From NCBI RefSeq assembly GCF_009858245.1, contig NZ_VMSB01000001.1, positions 2,356,001 to 2,420,000 on the forward strand: a DNA stretch of 64,000 nt. The letters run 5' to 3'. This DNA is from Ornithinibacter aureus (GTDB taxonomy: Bacteria > Actinomycetota > Actinomycetes > Actinomycetales > Dermatophilaceae). Shown here piece after piece: positions 44,147-52,200 of this stretch. Both the position numbers and the translations under genes were made by a program. The notes below the pieces were generated by a model. It was not told the origin of the DNA and made no database searches. It was given only the letters and a program-made list of their open reading frames with translations. Position 1 is the stretch's first letter. Each line of letters begins with the position of its first letter.

Positions 44147-44768
44147 CCCCTCATTCGACCCTTTATCGGGTGACCCGATACCTCCGCACATCGAGGGACA
44201 ACGCTTGTCGGGTGAAGAAGGGGATTCCCTGGCAGAGTCCCCTCCGAGCCTGGATGATCCCGAGCACGGGACATGTGGGGATGCCGGGGAGGCGGCGGCT
44301 GCGGCGCTCGCCAGGGCGCGGGCGGCCGCCAAGGCCAAGGGGTTGCGGCCTGGTCTGCGCCCGCGCCGACGGGTCAAGGACGTGCCGGTCGGGGAGCGCA
44401 CGAGCACCGGTCGCGACCCGAAGCTGCTCGGCGAGCAGCTCGACCAGTTCGTCGTCGAGCGGGGGTGGGCCGTTGACGTGGCCGTCGGGGCGGTGATCGG
44501 GCGGTGGCCGCAGATCGTCGGGCCCGAGATCGCGCTGCACTGCGCCCCGGTGGTGTTCGAGGACGGTGTGCTCACGGTGCGGGCCGACTCCACGGCGTGG
44601 GCCACCCAGCTGCGGCTGCTCTCCTCGAGCCTGCTGGCGCGCCTGGCCGAGGACGTCGGTGAGGGCACGGTCAGTGAGCTCCGGGTGCTGGGGCCGGGGG
44701 CACCGTCGTGGTCTCGCGGGCAGCGCCGGGCCAACGACGGCCGGGGCCCGCGTGACACCTACGGCTGA
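44133..44768 (+). CDS. DciA-like DUF721 protein
   Basis: A 211-residue protein. The C-terminal half (about 95-195) is the DUF721/DciA domain ([40 protein letters not shown]), whose members help load the replicative helicase. The N-terminal part is acidic then basic. The region coding PLSGDPIP is the 19-bp palindromic word shared with 31611-31629. GTG start within the end of recF. Confidence 0.85.
   Translation: MNVPDPSFDPLSGDPIPPHIEGQRLSGEEGDSLAESPPSLDDPEHGTCGDAGEAAAAALARARAAAKAKGLRPGLRPRRRVKDVPVGERTSTGRDPKLLGEQLDQFVVERGWAVDVAVGAVIGRWPQIVGPEIALHCAPVVFEDGVLTVRADSTAWATQLRLLSSSLLARLAEDVGEGTVSELRVLGPGAPSWSRGQRRANDGRGPRDTYG
44162..44180. repeat. 19-bp palindromic word, second copy
   Basis: Identical to 31611-31629; contains the perfect palindrome TATCGGGTGACCCGATA. 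It lies inside the DUF721 coding sequence. Confidence 0.6.
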
Positions 44769-44799
44769 CAAACCCCAGACTGCCAGCGCTGCCGCGACT

Positions 44800-44880
44800 G
44801 CCGGCGACGTCTTGCACTCCAGCCACCTGTACGCCCCTGCCTTCCCAGCACTGCCGGCGACGTCTTGCACTCGTGCCACC
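44800..44880 (+). repeat. Family C interspersed repeats, copies 1 and 2
   Basis: Two copies (44800-44827 and 44851-44880) of a motif centred on GGCGACGTCTTGCACTC followed by a GCCACC end. No gene is visible in 44769-44965. Confidence 0.6.
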
Positions 44881-44887
44881 CGTCCCA

Positions 44888-44964
44888 CCCGACTTCGTGC
44901 GAGTTCGGTGCGCTGAATCGCCTGATTCGCGCCCGAAACCGCACGCACGTCGCACGAAGTCGGG
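44888..44964. repeat. Family A palindromic element, copy 1
   Basis: A 77-bp element with perfect 15-bp terminal inverted repeats (CCCGACTTCGTGCGA). Its interior matches copy 2 when one is reverse-complemented. It ends one base before the ATG of the DUF1801 remnant. Confidence 0.75.
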
Positions 44965-44965
44965 G

Positions 44966-45232
44966 ATGCGGGGGCAGGAGGGGATCTCGTACTCGATGCC
45001 GGTCTTCCTGCTCGACGGCAAGCGTCTGCTGCACGCCGCTCCCTGGAAGGCGCACCTGGCGATCTATCCGCTGTCCGAGGAGCGCGACCTCGACCCCCAG
45101 GCCGCGGCGGCGTTGGCTGACCACAGCTCCGGTGCCAGCACGCTGAAGCTGCTCTACAAGCAGCCCTTCCCGACCGAGCAGGTCGATGCCGTGGTGCGCG
45201 CCCACCTGGCGCGGCTCGCCGACGGCCGCTGA
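44966..45232 (+). pseudogene. 5'-truncated DUF1801-family gene
   Basis: 88 residues from an ATG at 44966. From residue 4 on it matches the C-terminal two thirds of small DUF1801 (YdhG-like) proteins (EGISYSMPVFLLDGKRLLH, WKAHLAIYP, a C-terminal LYKQPFP block). The usual first 35-40 residues are absent, and the sequence before the ATG is repeat element A1. Element A2 begins five bases after the stop. It may still be translated, since GCAGGAGG-like bases lie inside it, but I regard it as a remnant. Confidence 0.6.
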
Positions 45233-45237
45233 CTCCT

Positions 45238-45313
45238 CCCGACTTCGTGCGGCGTGCGTGCGGTTCGGTCGCGAATCGGGCGTTCTGACGCACCGAAGTC
45301 GCACGAAGTCGGG
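45238..45313. repeat. Family A palindromic element, copy 2
   Basis: 76 bp with 14-bp perfect terminal inverted repeats, in inverted orientation relative to copy 1. Confidence 0.75.
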
Positions 45314-45320
45314 GAGGTAG

Positions 45321-45431
45321 GTGGCTGGGCTGCAATACGTCGCAGGCAGCCGTGAGCAGTCGGGGGTGTGGCGGTGGCTGGAGTGCAAGAAGTCGCGGGT
45401 GGTGAGGTGGCTGGAGTGCAAGAAGTCGGGG
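45321..45431 (-). repeat. Family C interspersed repeats, copies 3-5
   Basis: GGTGGCTGGAGTGCAAGAAGTCG occurs, within flanks, at 45373-45398 and 45405-45431, with a diverged copy at 45321-45345. These are the reverse complement of the copies at 44.8 kb. The 212 bp between the DUF1801 remnant and the next gene hold only repeats and a promoter. Confidence 0.6.
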
Positions 45432-45444
45432 CTAGGGTCGGGGC

Positions 45445-46188
45445 GTGAGCGACGCACTGGTGCACCGGGACGACGACGACCGCATCGCCGTCATCACCCT
45501 CGACTCCCCGGCCAACCGCAACGCGCTGTCGCGACGCCTCATCGCCGAGCTGACCAACCACCTCACCGAGGCCGGCGCCGACGAGTCGCTGCACGGCATC
45601 CTGCTGCGCAGTTCGCACCCGGTGTTCTGCGCCGGCGCGGACCTCAAGGAGGCGGCGACCGTCGACATGGTCGAGTCCGCGCGCGGCATCATCGCCCTCC
45701 AACGGGCCATCGTTTCCGCGCCGGTGCCGGTCGTCACCCGGCTCGATGGACCCGTGCGCGCCGGCGGCCTCGGGCTCGTGGCGTCCAGCGACATCGTCGT
45801 GTGCGCCGACTCGGTCGCGGTCGCGCTCACCGAGGTGCGACTGGGCCTTGCGGCCGCCGTCATCTCCATCCCGTTGCGCGCCAGCCTCAGCCCGCGCGCG
45901 GCATCCGACTGGTTCCTCACCGGTCGCCCCGTGAGCGCCACCGAAGCCCGCGACCAGGGCCTGGTCACGCACGTCGCCACCGCAGACGAGATGGATGCCG
46001 TCGTCGCCGGAGTGCTCGATCACCTGCGCGCGGGTGCCCGGCAGGGTCTCGTCGAGGCCAAACGCCTGCTCACCCACGACCTGCTGGCGCAGTTCGACAG
46101 CCGCGGTGACGAGTTGGCACGACTCTCCGGGCTGCTCTTCCACTCGGAGGTCGCCCAGCAGCGAATGGCCGCCGCGCTGCGCCGCTGA
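45445..46188 (+). CDS. Enoyl-CoA hydratase/isomerase family protein
   Basis: A 247-residue crotonase-fold protein with the oxyanion-hole block HPVFCAGADLKEA and GPVRAGGLGLVASSDIVV. One of the two usual catalytic glutamates appears as E (ALTEVRLGL) while the other position is not obvious, so the exact reaction is open. TAGGGT (45433-45438) six bases ahead of the GTG suggests a leaderless message. It lies just outside the aromatic module. Confidence 0.85.
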   Translation: MSDALVHRDDDDRIAVITLDSPANRNALSRRLIAELTNHLTEAGADESLHGILLRSSHPVFCAGADLKEAATVDMVESARGIIALQRAIVSAPVPVVTRLDGPVRAGGLGLVASSDIVVCADSVAVALTEVRLGLAAAVISIPLRASLSPRAASDWFLTGRPVSATEARDQGLVTHVATADEMDAVVAGVLDHLRAGARQGLVEAKRLLTHDLLAQFDSRGDELARLSGLLFHSEVAQQRMAAALRR

Positions 46189-46196
46189 GGCGCCAT

Positions 46197-46235
46197 GTAC
46201 CTGCAGTGACCTATTGGTCGATCTGGGTACGGGCC
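46197..46235 (+). repeat. Family B repeat, copy 1 (left edge of aromatic module)
   Basis: A 39-bp motif. Its last 29 bp (46207-46235) recur exactly, inverted, at 60893-60921. Confidence 0.75.
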
Positions 46236-46314
46236 GGGCGGTGACTGAGCGGACGGCGGGTCGGTGATTGCGGGGACGGCCGGGCGGTGACCGCGCGCAC
46301 GGGCGGGGTGCTGA

Positions 46315-46333
46315 CGTTCCTCTCCACGGAACG
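46315..46333. promoter_or_regulatory. CGTTCC-N7-GGAACG operator, upper pathway
   Basis: CGTTCC-TCTCCAC-GGAACG; the arms extend by one more base on each side. It lies 82 bp ahead of the ferredoxin gene. A second palindrome, GGGTGGTTCCACCC, is adjacent at 46335-46348. Matching sites lie at 54131 and 55162. Confidence 0.6.
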
Positions 46334-46414
46334 TGGGTGGTTCCACCCCCCGCACCCCGCGACTCTCAATGTGAGCGACATGGCGTCGCCACCACTGAGC
46401 GCAAGGGAGCGGCA

Positions 46415-46804
46415 GTGCCGACCGTGACGATCCACCCCACGGGCGAGGTCATCTACCTCGAGCCCGGAGAGACCGTGCTCAGCGGTCTGTACAAGGCGGG
46501 TTTCGCGTACACGGTGGGATGCCGTCGCGGCGGCTGCGCGATCTGCAAGGTCGACTGCCGCTCGGGTCAGTTCCGCTACGACCACCCCGTCGCCGACACG
46601 GTGCTCACCGAGGACGAACACCTCGACGGCACCTGCCTGACGTGCCGGGCCGTGCCCGACACCGACATCACGATCGAGCTGCGGGGCGAGAACGTCCGTC
46701 TCGTCAACACCTTCCTGCACATGATCAACGACAAGGCCCGGCAGCGCGCCGAGGCCAACGCAGCCGCGCGCCTGATGGCCGGCACCACCCCCAAGGAGCA
46801 GTAA
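46415..46804 (+). CDS. XylT/DmpQ-like [2Fe-2S] ferredoxin
   Basis: A 129-residue plant-type ferredoxin with the cluster ligands in CRRGGCAICKVDC and TCLTC. XylT-type ferredoxins re-reduce the active-site iron of catechol 2,3-dioxygenase, which is the next gene (TAATG overlap). The GTG at 46415 has AAGGGAG upstream. A C-terminal extension of about 35 residues is longer than in DmpQ. Confidence 0.85.
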   Translation: MPTVTIHPTGEVIYLEPGETVLSGLYKAGFAYTVGCRRGGCAICKVDCRSGQFRYDHPVADTVLTEDEHLDGTCLTCRAVPDTDITIELRGENVRLVNTFLHMINDKARQRAEANAAARLMAGTTPKEQ

Positions 46805-47718
46805 TGGCAGTCATGAGGTTGGGCTACGCCCACGTCCGCGTCACCGACCTGGCCGAGGCCAAGGACCACTACGCCAACACGATGGGCCTGTACGAAACTC
46901 TCTCCGAGGGCAACAAGGTCTACTACAAGGCCTGGGACGAGTGGGACCACCACTCGGTCGTCCTCGAGGAGGGCGGCGTCGGCCTGGTCAAGTACGGCTG
47001 GAAGGTGCAGTACTCCTCCGACATCGACGAGATCGAGAAGAAGGCCCAGACCTTCGGCGTCACCGTCGAGCGGATGAGCAAGGGCGAGAACCCCGAGATC
47101 GGGGACGGCATCCGGTTCACCACCCCCTCCGACCACGTCTTCGAGATCTACCACGAGGCCACCCTCATCGGCACCGAGGTCGGCACGCACAACCCTGACG
47201 CCTTCCCCCGCCACCTCGTCGGTGTCGGGGTCCCGGCGCTGGACCACTCGCTCATCACGGCCGAGGACCCCGGGATGATGGACCGTTTCCTCAGCGACGT
47301 CTTCGGCTTCTACGCCACCGAGCGGGTGCAGACCAGCCTCGACGACGACGCCGACATCATCGCGACCTGGATGACGAACTCCATCCAGATCCACCAGCTC
47401 GCCGTGCTCGCCGGCCCGCAGGGCAAGCTGCACCACTTCGCCTTCCGCCTCGCCGACTGGACCGAGGTCGGCCGCGCCGCGGACCTGTTCTCCATGGACG
47501 ACGTGCCGATCGACATCGGCCCGACCCGGCACGGCATCACCCGCGGCCAGACCGTCTACTTCTTCGACCCCTCGGGAAACCGCAACGAGGTGTTCTCCGG
47601 CGGCTACCTGGCCTACCCGGACCGCCCGATGCACGTCTGGACCCCCGACGCGCTGGGCAAGGGCGTGTTCTACCACGCCCGCGAGCTCAACGACGCATTC
47701 ACCTCTGTCCTGACCTGA
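46804..47718 (+). CDS. Catechol 2,3-dioxygenase
   Basis: A 304-residue extradiol dioxygenase of the vicinal oxygen chelate fold. Iron ligands are visible as H148 (ALDHSLI), H210/H211 (KLHHFAF) and E262 (GNRNEVFSGG). It opens catechol to 2-hydroxymuconic semialdehyde. Translationally coupled to the ferredoxin. Confidence 0.92.
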   Translation: MAVMRLGYAHVRVTDLAEAKDHYANTMGLYETLSEGNKVYYKAWDEWDHHSVVLEEGGVGLVKYGWKVQYSSDIDEIEKKAQTFGVTVERMSKGENPEIGDGIRFTTPSDHVFEIYHEATLIGTEVGTHNPDAFPRHLVGVGVPALDHSLITAEDPGMMDRFLSDVFGFYATERVQTSLDDDADIIATWMTNSIQIHQLAVLAGPQGKLHHFAFRLADWTEVGRAADLFSMDDVPIDIGPTRHGITRGQTVYFFDPSGNRNEVFSGGYLAYPDRPMHVWTPDALGKGVFYHARELNDAFTSVLT

Positions 47719-47835
47719 TCGACCCCGTCGTCACGGTGACGGCGGCCCACGAACCGGCCGCCGTCACCGCGATCGCCCCTGCCCGCACGCCCTCGCCCGC
47801 ACACCCAAGATCGTTCGCGCCGAAGGAGAGCACCG

Positions 47836-48285
47836 ATGTTGGTCCGCACCCACCACGACCTCACGTATGCCGGGGCCCGGGTCGCGCTCGACGCGGCCCT
47901 GGTGCGGGCCGGCGAGATCGGCGGGGCCTTCAACATCGCGGTGTCCGACAGCACCGGCGGCTTGCTCGCCTTCGCACGGATGGACGGCGCCTTCGCCATC
48001 TCCGGCGCCATCGCGCAGGACAAGGCGTGGACCGTGGCCGGCTTCAACGGCATCCCCACCGACGAGTTCTACGAGGCGATCTCCTCCGAGGATGCCGTGC
48101 GCGAGGGCATCGCCCAGCGTGGCCGGGTCGCCGCCTTCGGCGGCGGGGTCCCCGTGCTCGTCGACGGTGCGCTCGTCGGGGCGGTCGGCGCTTCCGGCGG
48201 CTCGGCCGAGCAGGACAAGCAGGTCGCCACGGCTGGCGCGGATGCCGTCGCCGCCGCACTCACGCACGGAGAGGACACCCCATGA
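47836..48285 (+). CDS. GlcG/HbpS-family protein (DUF336)
   Basis: A 149-residue protein of the HbpS/GlcG fold (ALDAALVRAGEIGGAFNIAVSDSTGGLLAFARMDGA, GGGVPVLVDGALVGAVGASGG). Family members bind haem or small ligands and often sit in aromatic-degradation operons, with no settled role. GAAGGAGAG precedes the ATG. Its stop overlaps the next start (ATGA). Confidence 0.82.
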   Translation: MLVRTHHDLTYAGARVALDAALVRAGEIGGAFNIAVSDSTGGLLAFARMDGAFAISGAIAQDKAWTVAGFNGIPTDEFYEAISSEDAVREGIAQRGRVAAFGGGVPVLVDGALVGAVGASGGSAEQDKQVATAGADAVAAALTHGEDTP

Positions 48286-48722
48286 CCCCGTTCATGCTCC
48301 GGGTCGCCGAGATCGTCGGCACCCCGCAGGACCAGCTTCCCGAGCTCGACGAGCTCGCCCCGATGCCCGAGACCCGGATCAGCCAGCGGATCGCCACCGG
48401 CACCGGAGCCGACCGCCAGGTCGCCATCCGCTCGCTCGCCGAGCAGCTCGTCAGCGAGGCCAACGCCATCCTCGGCCAGGCCGACGACCGGCTCCAGCTC
48501 GTCGACGAGACCCTCCCGCACGAGCTGGCCTTCAGCGTGACCCATGCCGGGCGAGCGGCCCGCGTGTCGACGACGTTCGAGGACGGCGCGGCATACGGGC
48601 GTCTTGTCGGCGACGGCTTCGAGTCCGAGCTGCCCCACGAGCTCGACGGGCCCGACGCCCTGCCCGACCTCATCGTGCGCCTGCTCGTGGAGTCGGGCGT
48701 CACCCACCCCCACGTTCGCTGA
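48282..48722 (+). CDS. Unknown protein in phenol operon
   Basis: A 146-residue acidic, soluble protein with no recognised family. It occupies the position before the hydroxylase beta subunit where proteobacterial operons carry the assembly factor DmpK, but it is longer and I see no sequence likeness. A carrier or assembly role is only a guess from position. Confidence 0.7.
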   Translation: MTPFMLRVAEIVGTPQDQLPELDELAPMPETRISQRIATGTGADRQVAIRSLAEQLVSEANAILGQADDRLQLVDETLPHELAFSVTHAGRAARVSTTFEDGAAYGRLVGDGFESELPHELDGPDALPDLIVRLLVESGVTHPHVR

Positions 48723-48839
48723 CCCGCCGCACCAGCCACCGGCCCGGGAAGCCCACCGGCGACCGCCCCACTCGCGGCAGCCGACCACCTTCGACCACCT
48801 CGTCACACCGATCCGCAGGACCCGCCCCGAGGAGGCACC

Positions 48840-49844
48840 GTGCAGTACGAGCTCCGAACCCAGGTCATCGAGCCGCCACGAAAGACGTTCACCCACCTCG
48901 TCGAGCGCTACGGCGACCGCCCGGCATCCCGCTACGAGGAGGGCTCCATCGGCATCCAGCCGAAGGAGAACTTTCACTACCGGCCGCTGTGGGACCCCGC
49001 CCACGACATCTACGACGAGGCGTTCAGCGCGTTCCGGCTCACCGACCCGTACTCGTTCACGGACCCGCGCCAGTACTACTACGCCCCGTACGTCACCTCC
49101 CGGGCGGCGATGGCGGATGCGGTGGCCTCCACGCTCGACTACCTCGACAAGCGCGACCTCCTCTCCCGGATGCCGGACGCCTGGTCCGCGCTCATGGGTG
49201 AGCTCCTCGTGCCGCTGCGTCACTACGAGTCGGGCGCCCAGATGGTCTCGTGCGACATCGCGCGCTTCGGCTTCGGCACGACCATCACCCAGTGCGCCGC
49301 CTATGCGGCTTTCGACCGGATCGGCAACGCCCAGGCCGTCAGCCGGATCGGGATCGCCCTCGACGGGGGCACCGCCGCACTGCTCGGTGAGGCCAAGACC
49401 CGATGGGTCGAGGACGCCCCGCTGCAGGGGCTGCGCCGCTGCATGGAGGAGCTCTTCCTCGAGAAGGACTGGGGCAAGGCCCTCATCCGCCTCGACGTCC
49501 TCGACCGGCTCGTCTACGGGCTGTTCTTCGGTCACCTCGACGATGCCGCCATCGACGCCGGCGCCGGGTCGTACAGCCTGTTCGCCCAGCACCAGGCGTC
49601 GTGGTTCACCGACCAGCGCAAGTGGGTCGACGCCCTGTACAAGGCATGGGTGGCCGACCCCGAGACGGGTGCTGCGAACAAGGCGCTCCTCGTGGCCACC
49701 ACGACCGAGGCGCTCGCAGCCGCACGTGCAGCCATCGCCCCGCTCGCCGCCCGTGCCGACGAGCTCGTCGGTGCCGGTGCTGCCGCCCACGTCGAGGCCA
49801 CCGCCACCACCGTCCGTGACACGGTCGCGGCGCTGACCGCCTGA
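48840..49844 (+). CDS. Phenol hydroxylase beta subunit (DmpL-like)
   Basis: A 334-residue ferritin-like structural subunit of a soluble diiron monooxygenase (VEPPRKTFTHLVERYGDRPASRYEEG, DPYSFTDPRQYYYAPYV). It lacks diiron ligands and pairs with the alpha subunit. The GTG at 48840 has GAGGAGG upstream. Confidence 0.9.
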   Translation: MQYELRTQVIEPPRKTFTHLVERYGDRPASRYEEGSIGIQPKENFHYRPLWDPAHDIYDEAFSAFRLTDPYSFTDPRQYYYAPYVTSRAAMADAVASTLDYLDKRDLLSRMPDAWSALMGELLVPLRHYESGAQMVSCDIARFGFGTTITQCAAYAAFDRIGNAQAVSRIGIALDGGTAALLGEAKTRWVEDAPLQGLRRCMEELFLEKDWGKALIRLDVLDRLVYGLFFGHLDDAAIDAGAGSYSLFAQHQASWFTDQRKWVDALYKAWVADPETGAANKALLVATTTEALAAARAAIAPLAARADELVGAGAAAHVEATATTVRDTVAALTA

Positions 49845-49862
49845 CCCCGGAAGGAGGACACG

Positions 49863-50153
49863 ATGAGCACCACCGCCTCCACCCGCACCGTCGGTGTGGA
49901 CATCCAGGAGAGCGAGGCCAACCGCTCGGTCGTCGAGGCCATCGAGGCCACGAACGACGGCTGCACGGTTCAGCACATGCCGGGGCTCGTGCGGATCACC
50001 GCACCCGGTCGCCTCGTCGTCACCCGCGAGTCGGTCGAGGAACGCCTCGGCCGCGAGTGGGAGACCCACGAGTTCCAGCTCGCCATCGTGAGCTACTTCG
50101 GGCACATCAAGGAATGGGATGACGACGAGATCGTCATCGCCTGGGACCACTGA
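49863..50153 (+). CDS. Phenol hydroxylase coupling protein (DmpM-like)
   Basis: A 96-residue MmoB/DmpM-family effector (GVDIQESEANRSVVEAIEA, HMPGLVRITAPGRL) that binds the hydroxylase and tunes its activity. AAGGAGG precedes the ATG. Confidence 0.9.
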   Translation: MSTTASTRTVGVDIQESEANRSVVEAIEATNDGCTVQHMPGLVRITAPGRLVVTRESVEERLGREWETHEFQLAIVSYFGHIKEWDDDEIVIAWDH

Positions 50154-50168
50154 GAAAGGCTGGCTGAC

Positions 50169-51710
50169 ATGACGATCGCCCCCAAGGCCCCGCGCAGGCT
50201 GACGATGAAGCAGCGCTATGAGGCGCTGACCCGAGACCTCGACTGGGAGCCCTCCTACGTCGAGCGTTCGGACGTCTTTCCCCACACCGAGTTCGAGGGC
50301 ATCAAGATCCACGACTGGAGCAAGTGGGAGGACCCGTTCCGCCTCACCGTCGACTCGTACACCAAGTACCAGGCCGAGAAGGACAAGCGCCTGTATGCCG
50401 TGCTCGACGGGTTCGCCCAGAGCCAGGGTCACCTCTCCCTGACCGAGGCCTCCTACCTCAACGCGATGAAGCTCTTCATCCAGGGTGTGACGCCGCTGGA
50501 GTACGCGGCCCACCGCAACTTCGCCTACCTCGCGCGTCACCTCGACGGTCCCGGCCCGCGGTTCGCAGCCCTGTGCCAGTCGATCGACGAGATGCGGCAC
50601 ACGCAGACCGAGATCCACACGCTCAGCAACTACAACAAGTACTACGGCGGTTTCCACAACTACCTCGAGCAGTACGACCGGGTCTGGTACCTGTCGGTGC
50701 CGAAGTCGTTCTTCGACGACGCCCTGTCGGCCGGGCCGTTCGAGTTCCTCATCGCCATCGGCTTCTCCTTCGAGTACCTGCTGACCAACCTGCTGTTCGT
50801 ACCCTTCATGTCGGGTGCCTCGTTCAACGGCGACCTGCCGACGATGACCTTCGGCTTCTCGGCGCAGTCCGACGAGTCGCGGCACATGACCTTGGGCCTC
50901 GAGGCGATCAAGTTCCTGCTCGAGCAGGACGAGGCCAACGTGCCGATCGTCCAGGCGTGGATCGACAAGTGGTTCTGGCGCGGCTACCGGGTCACCGCCC
51001 TGGTCGCCCAGATGCTCGACTACATGCTGCCGCGCAAGGTCATGAGCTGGAAGGAGGCCTTCGAGCTCTACTTCGAGGAGCAGATGCTCGGTGGCCTGTT
51101 CCAGGACCTGGCGTTCTACGGCATCCGCCCGCCCATGCACGTGGACGACGCCATCGCCGAGAAGGAGATCCTCTCCCACCAGGTGTACTGGACCCTCTAC
51201 CAGTTCTCGCACGCGGCGGCCTTCACGACGACCGTGCCCGACGCGGGCGCGCAGAAGTGGCTCTCGGAGAACTACACCGAGACGTTCGACCAGCTCTACA
51301 AGCCGCTGTGGGACAAGGAGGCCAAGAACATCGAGGCCGGCGGGCGGCACTTCGCGCGCGGTCTGCCCCAGCTGTGCCAGGTCTGCCAGGTGCCGATGCT
51401 CTTCACCGAGCCCGGCGACCCGACGACGCTGTGCCAGCGCGAGTCGGTCTACAACGGCGAGAAGTTCCAGACCTGCTCCGACGGGTGCCAGTGGATCTTC
51501 GAGCGCGAGCCCGAGAAGTACGTGCAGGCGTGGCTGCCGGTGCACCAGATCTACCAGGGCAACTGCGGCGGGCCGACGGTGCCCGACGTGCTGACCTGGT
51601 ACGGCATCCAGGACGGCGACGGCGGCGAGTACAAGGGCTCGGTCGACGACAGGAACTGGCAGAAGTGGCACGACGCCGCGGACCACTCCAACATCGGATC
51701 GGAGGGCTGA
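50169..51710 (+). CDS. Phenol hydroxylase alpha subunit (DmpN-like)
   Basis: A 513-residue catalytic subunit with two diiron helices: DEMRHTQTEIH and DESRHMTLGLEA supply Glu/His ligands. A cysteine-rich C-terminal zinc site (CQVCQVP, CSDGCQW) is typical of DmpN/TouA. It hydroxylates phenol to catechol. Confidence 0.92.
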   Translation: MTIAPKAPRRLTMKQRYEALTRDLDWEPSYVERSDVFPHTEFEGIKIHDWSKWEDPFRLTVDSYTKYQAEKDKRLYAVLDGFAQSQGHLSLTEASYLNAMKLFIQGVTPLEYAAHRNFAYLARHLDGPGPRFAALCQSIDEMRHTQTEIHTLSNYNKYYGGFHNYLEQYDRVWYLSVPKSFFDDALSAGPFEFLIAIGFSFEYLLTNLLFVPFMSGASFNGDLPTMTFGFSAQSDESRHMTLGLEAIKFLLEQDEANVPIVQAWIDKWFWRGYRVTALVAQMLDYMLPRKVMSWKEAFELYFEEQMLGGLFQDLAFYGIRPPMHVDDAIAEKEILSHQVYWTLYQFSHAAAFTTTVPDAGAQKWLSENYTETFDQLYKPLWDKEAKNIEAGGRHFARGLPQLCQVCQVPMLFTEPGDPTTLCQRESVYNGEKFQTCSDGCQWIFEREPEKYVQAWLPVHQIYQGNCGGPTVPDVLTWYGIQDGDGGEYKGSVDDRNWQKWHDAADHSNIGSEG

Positions 51711-51715
51711 TCACC

Positions 51716-52042
51716 ATGGCCGTCAAGAGCATCGGCACGTACGACTTCCCGTCCCGCTCCCGCCAGGAGCTGTACGGCGACGACCAGCTCGTGCACCTGT
51801 GGTTCCAGGGCAACATGTGGTTCTGCGCCGCGGCGTGCTTCCGGGCCCCCAAGGCGATGACCTGGGGTGACTTCTGGAACGGGCTCGTCGTGCCCTACGC
51901 CGAGGAGGACCCGGACTTCGATCCGGCGGCGCAGCGGGTGTGGACCCTGCACGGCGAGCAGTTCACGCCGCGCGATGACCAGACCCTCGAGGAGATCGGC
52001 GTCGAGCACAAGGACGTCATCGGGATGCGCGTCGTCGCCTGA
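51716..52042 (+). CDS. Phenol hydroxylase gamma subunit (DmpO-like)
   Basis: A 108-residue small structural subunit (VKSIGTYDFPSRSRQELYGDDQLVHLWF). GGAGGG lies nine bases ahead of the ATG. A palindromic repeat (52061-52140) separates it from the reductase gene. Confidence 0.88.
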   Translation: MAVKSIGTYDFPSRSRQELYGDDQLVHLWFQGNMWFCAAACFRAPKAMTWGDFWNGLVVPYAEEDPDFDPAAQRVWTLHGEQFTPRDDQTLEEIGVEHKDVIGMRVVA

Positions 52043-52060
52043 CCCGCGTCGCGCACTGGT

Positions 52061-52140
52061 TCTCCGACTTCGTGCGATGTGACCACGGCCTCCGGCCCGA
52101 GATGGCCAAGAACCGCAGGTAGGTCGCACGAAGTCGGAGA
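52061..52140. repeat. Family A palindromic element, copy 3
   Basis: 80 bp with perfect 17-bp terminal inverted repeats (TCTCCGACTTCGTGCGA). The termini match copies 1 and 2; the interior does not. It lies between the gamma-subunit and reductase genes inside the operon. Confidence 0.75.
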
Positions 52141-52200
52141 CAGCTGTCGGCAGATCCGACGACGTCATCGAGTCAGGAGCAATCGAGTGAGTGAGCAGCC

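Noticed and set aside
48069-51686. A 1205-codon open frame on the minus strand across the phenol hydroxylase genes.
   Set aside because: It runs antisense to five well-identified genes, has no recognisable domain, and is low-complexity Val/Gly/Arg/Leu-rich, as expected of a shadow frame in high-GC coding DNA.
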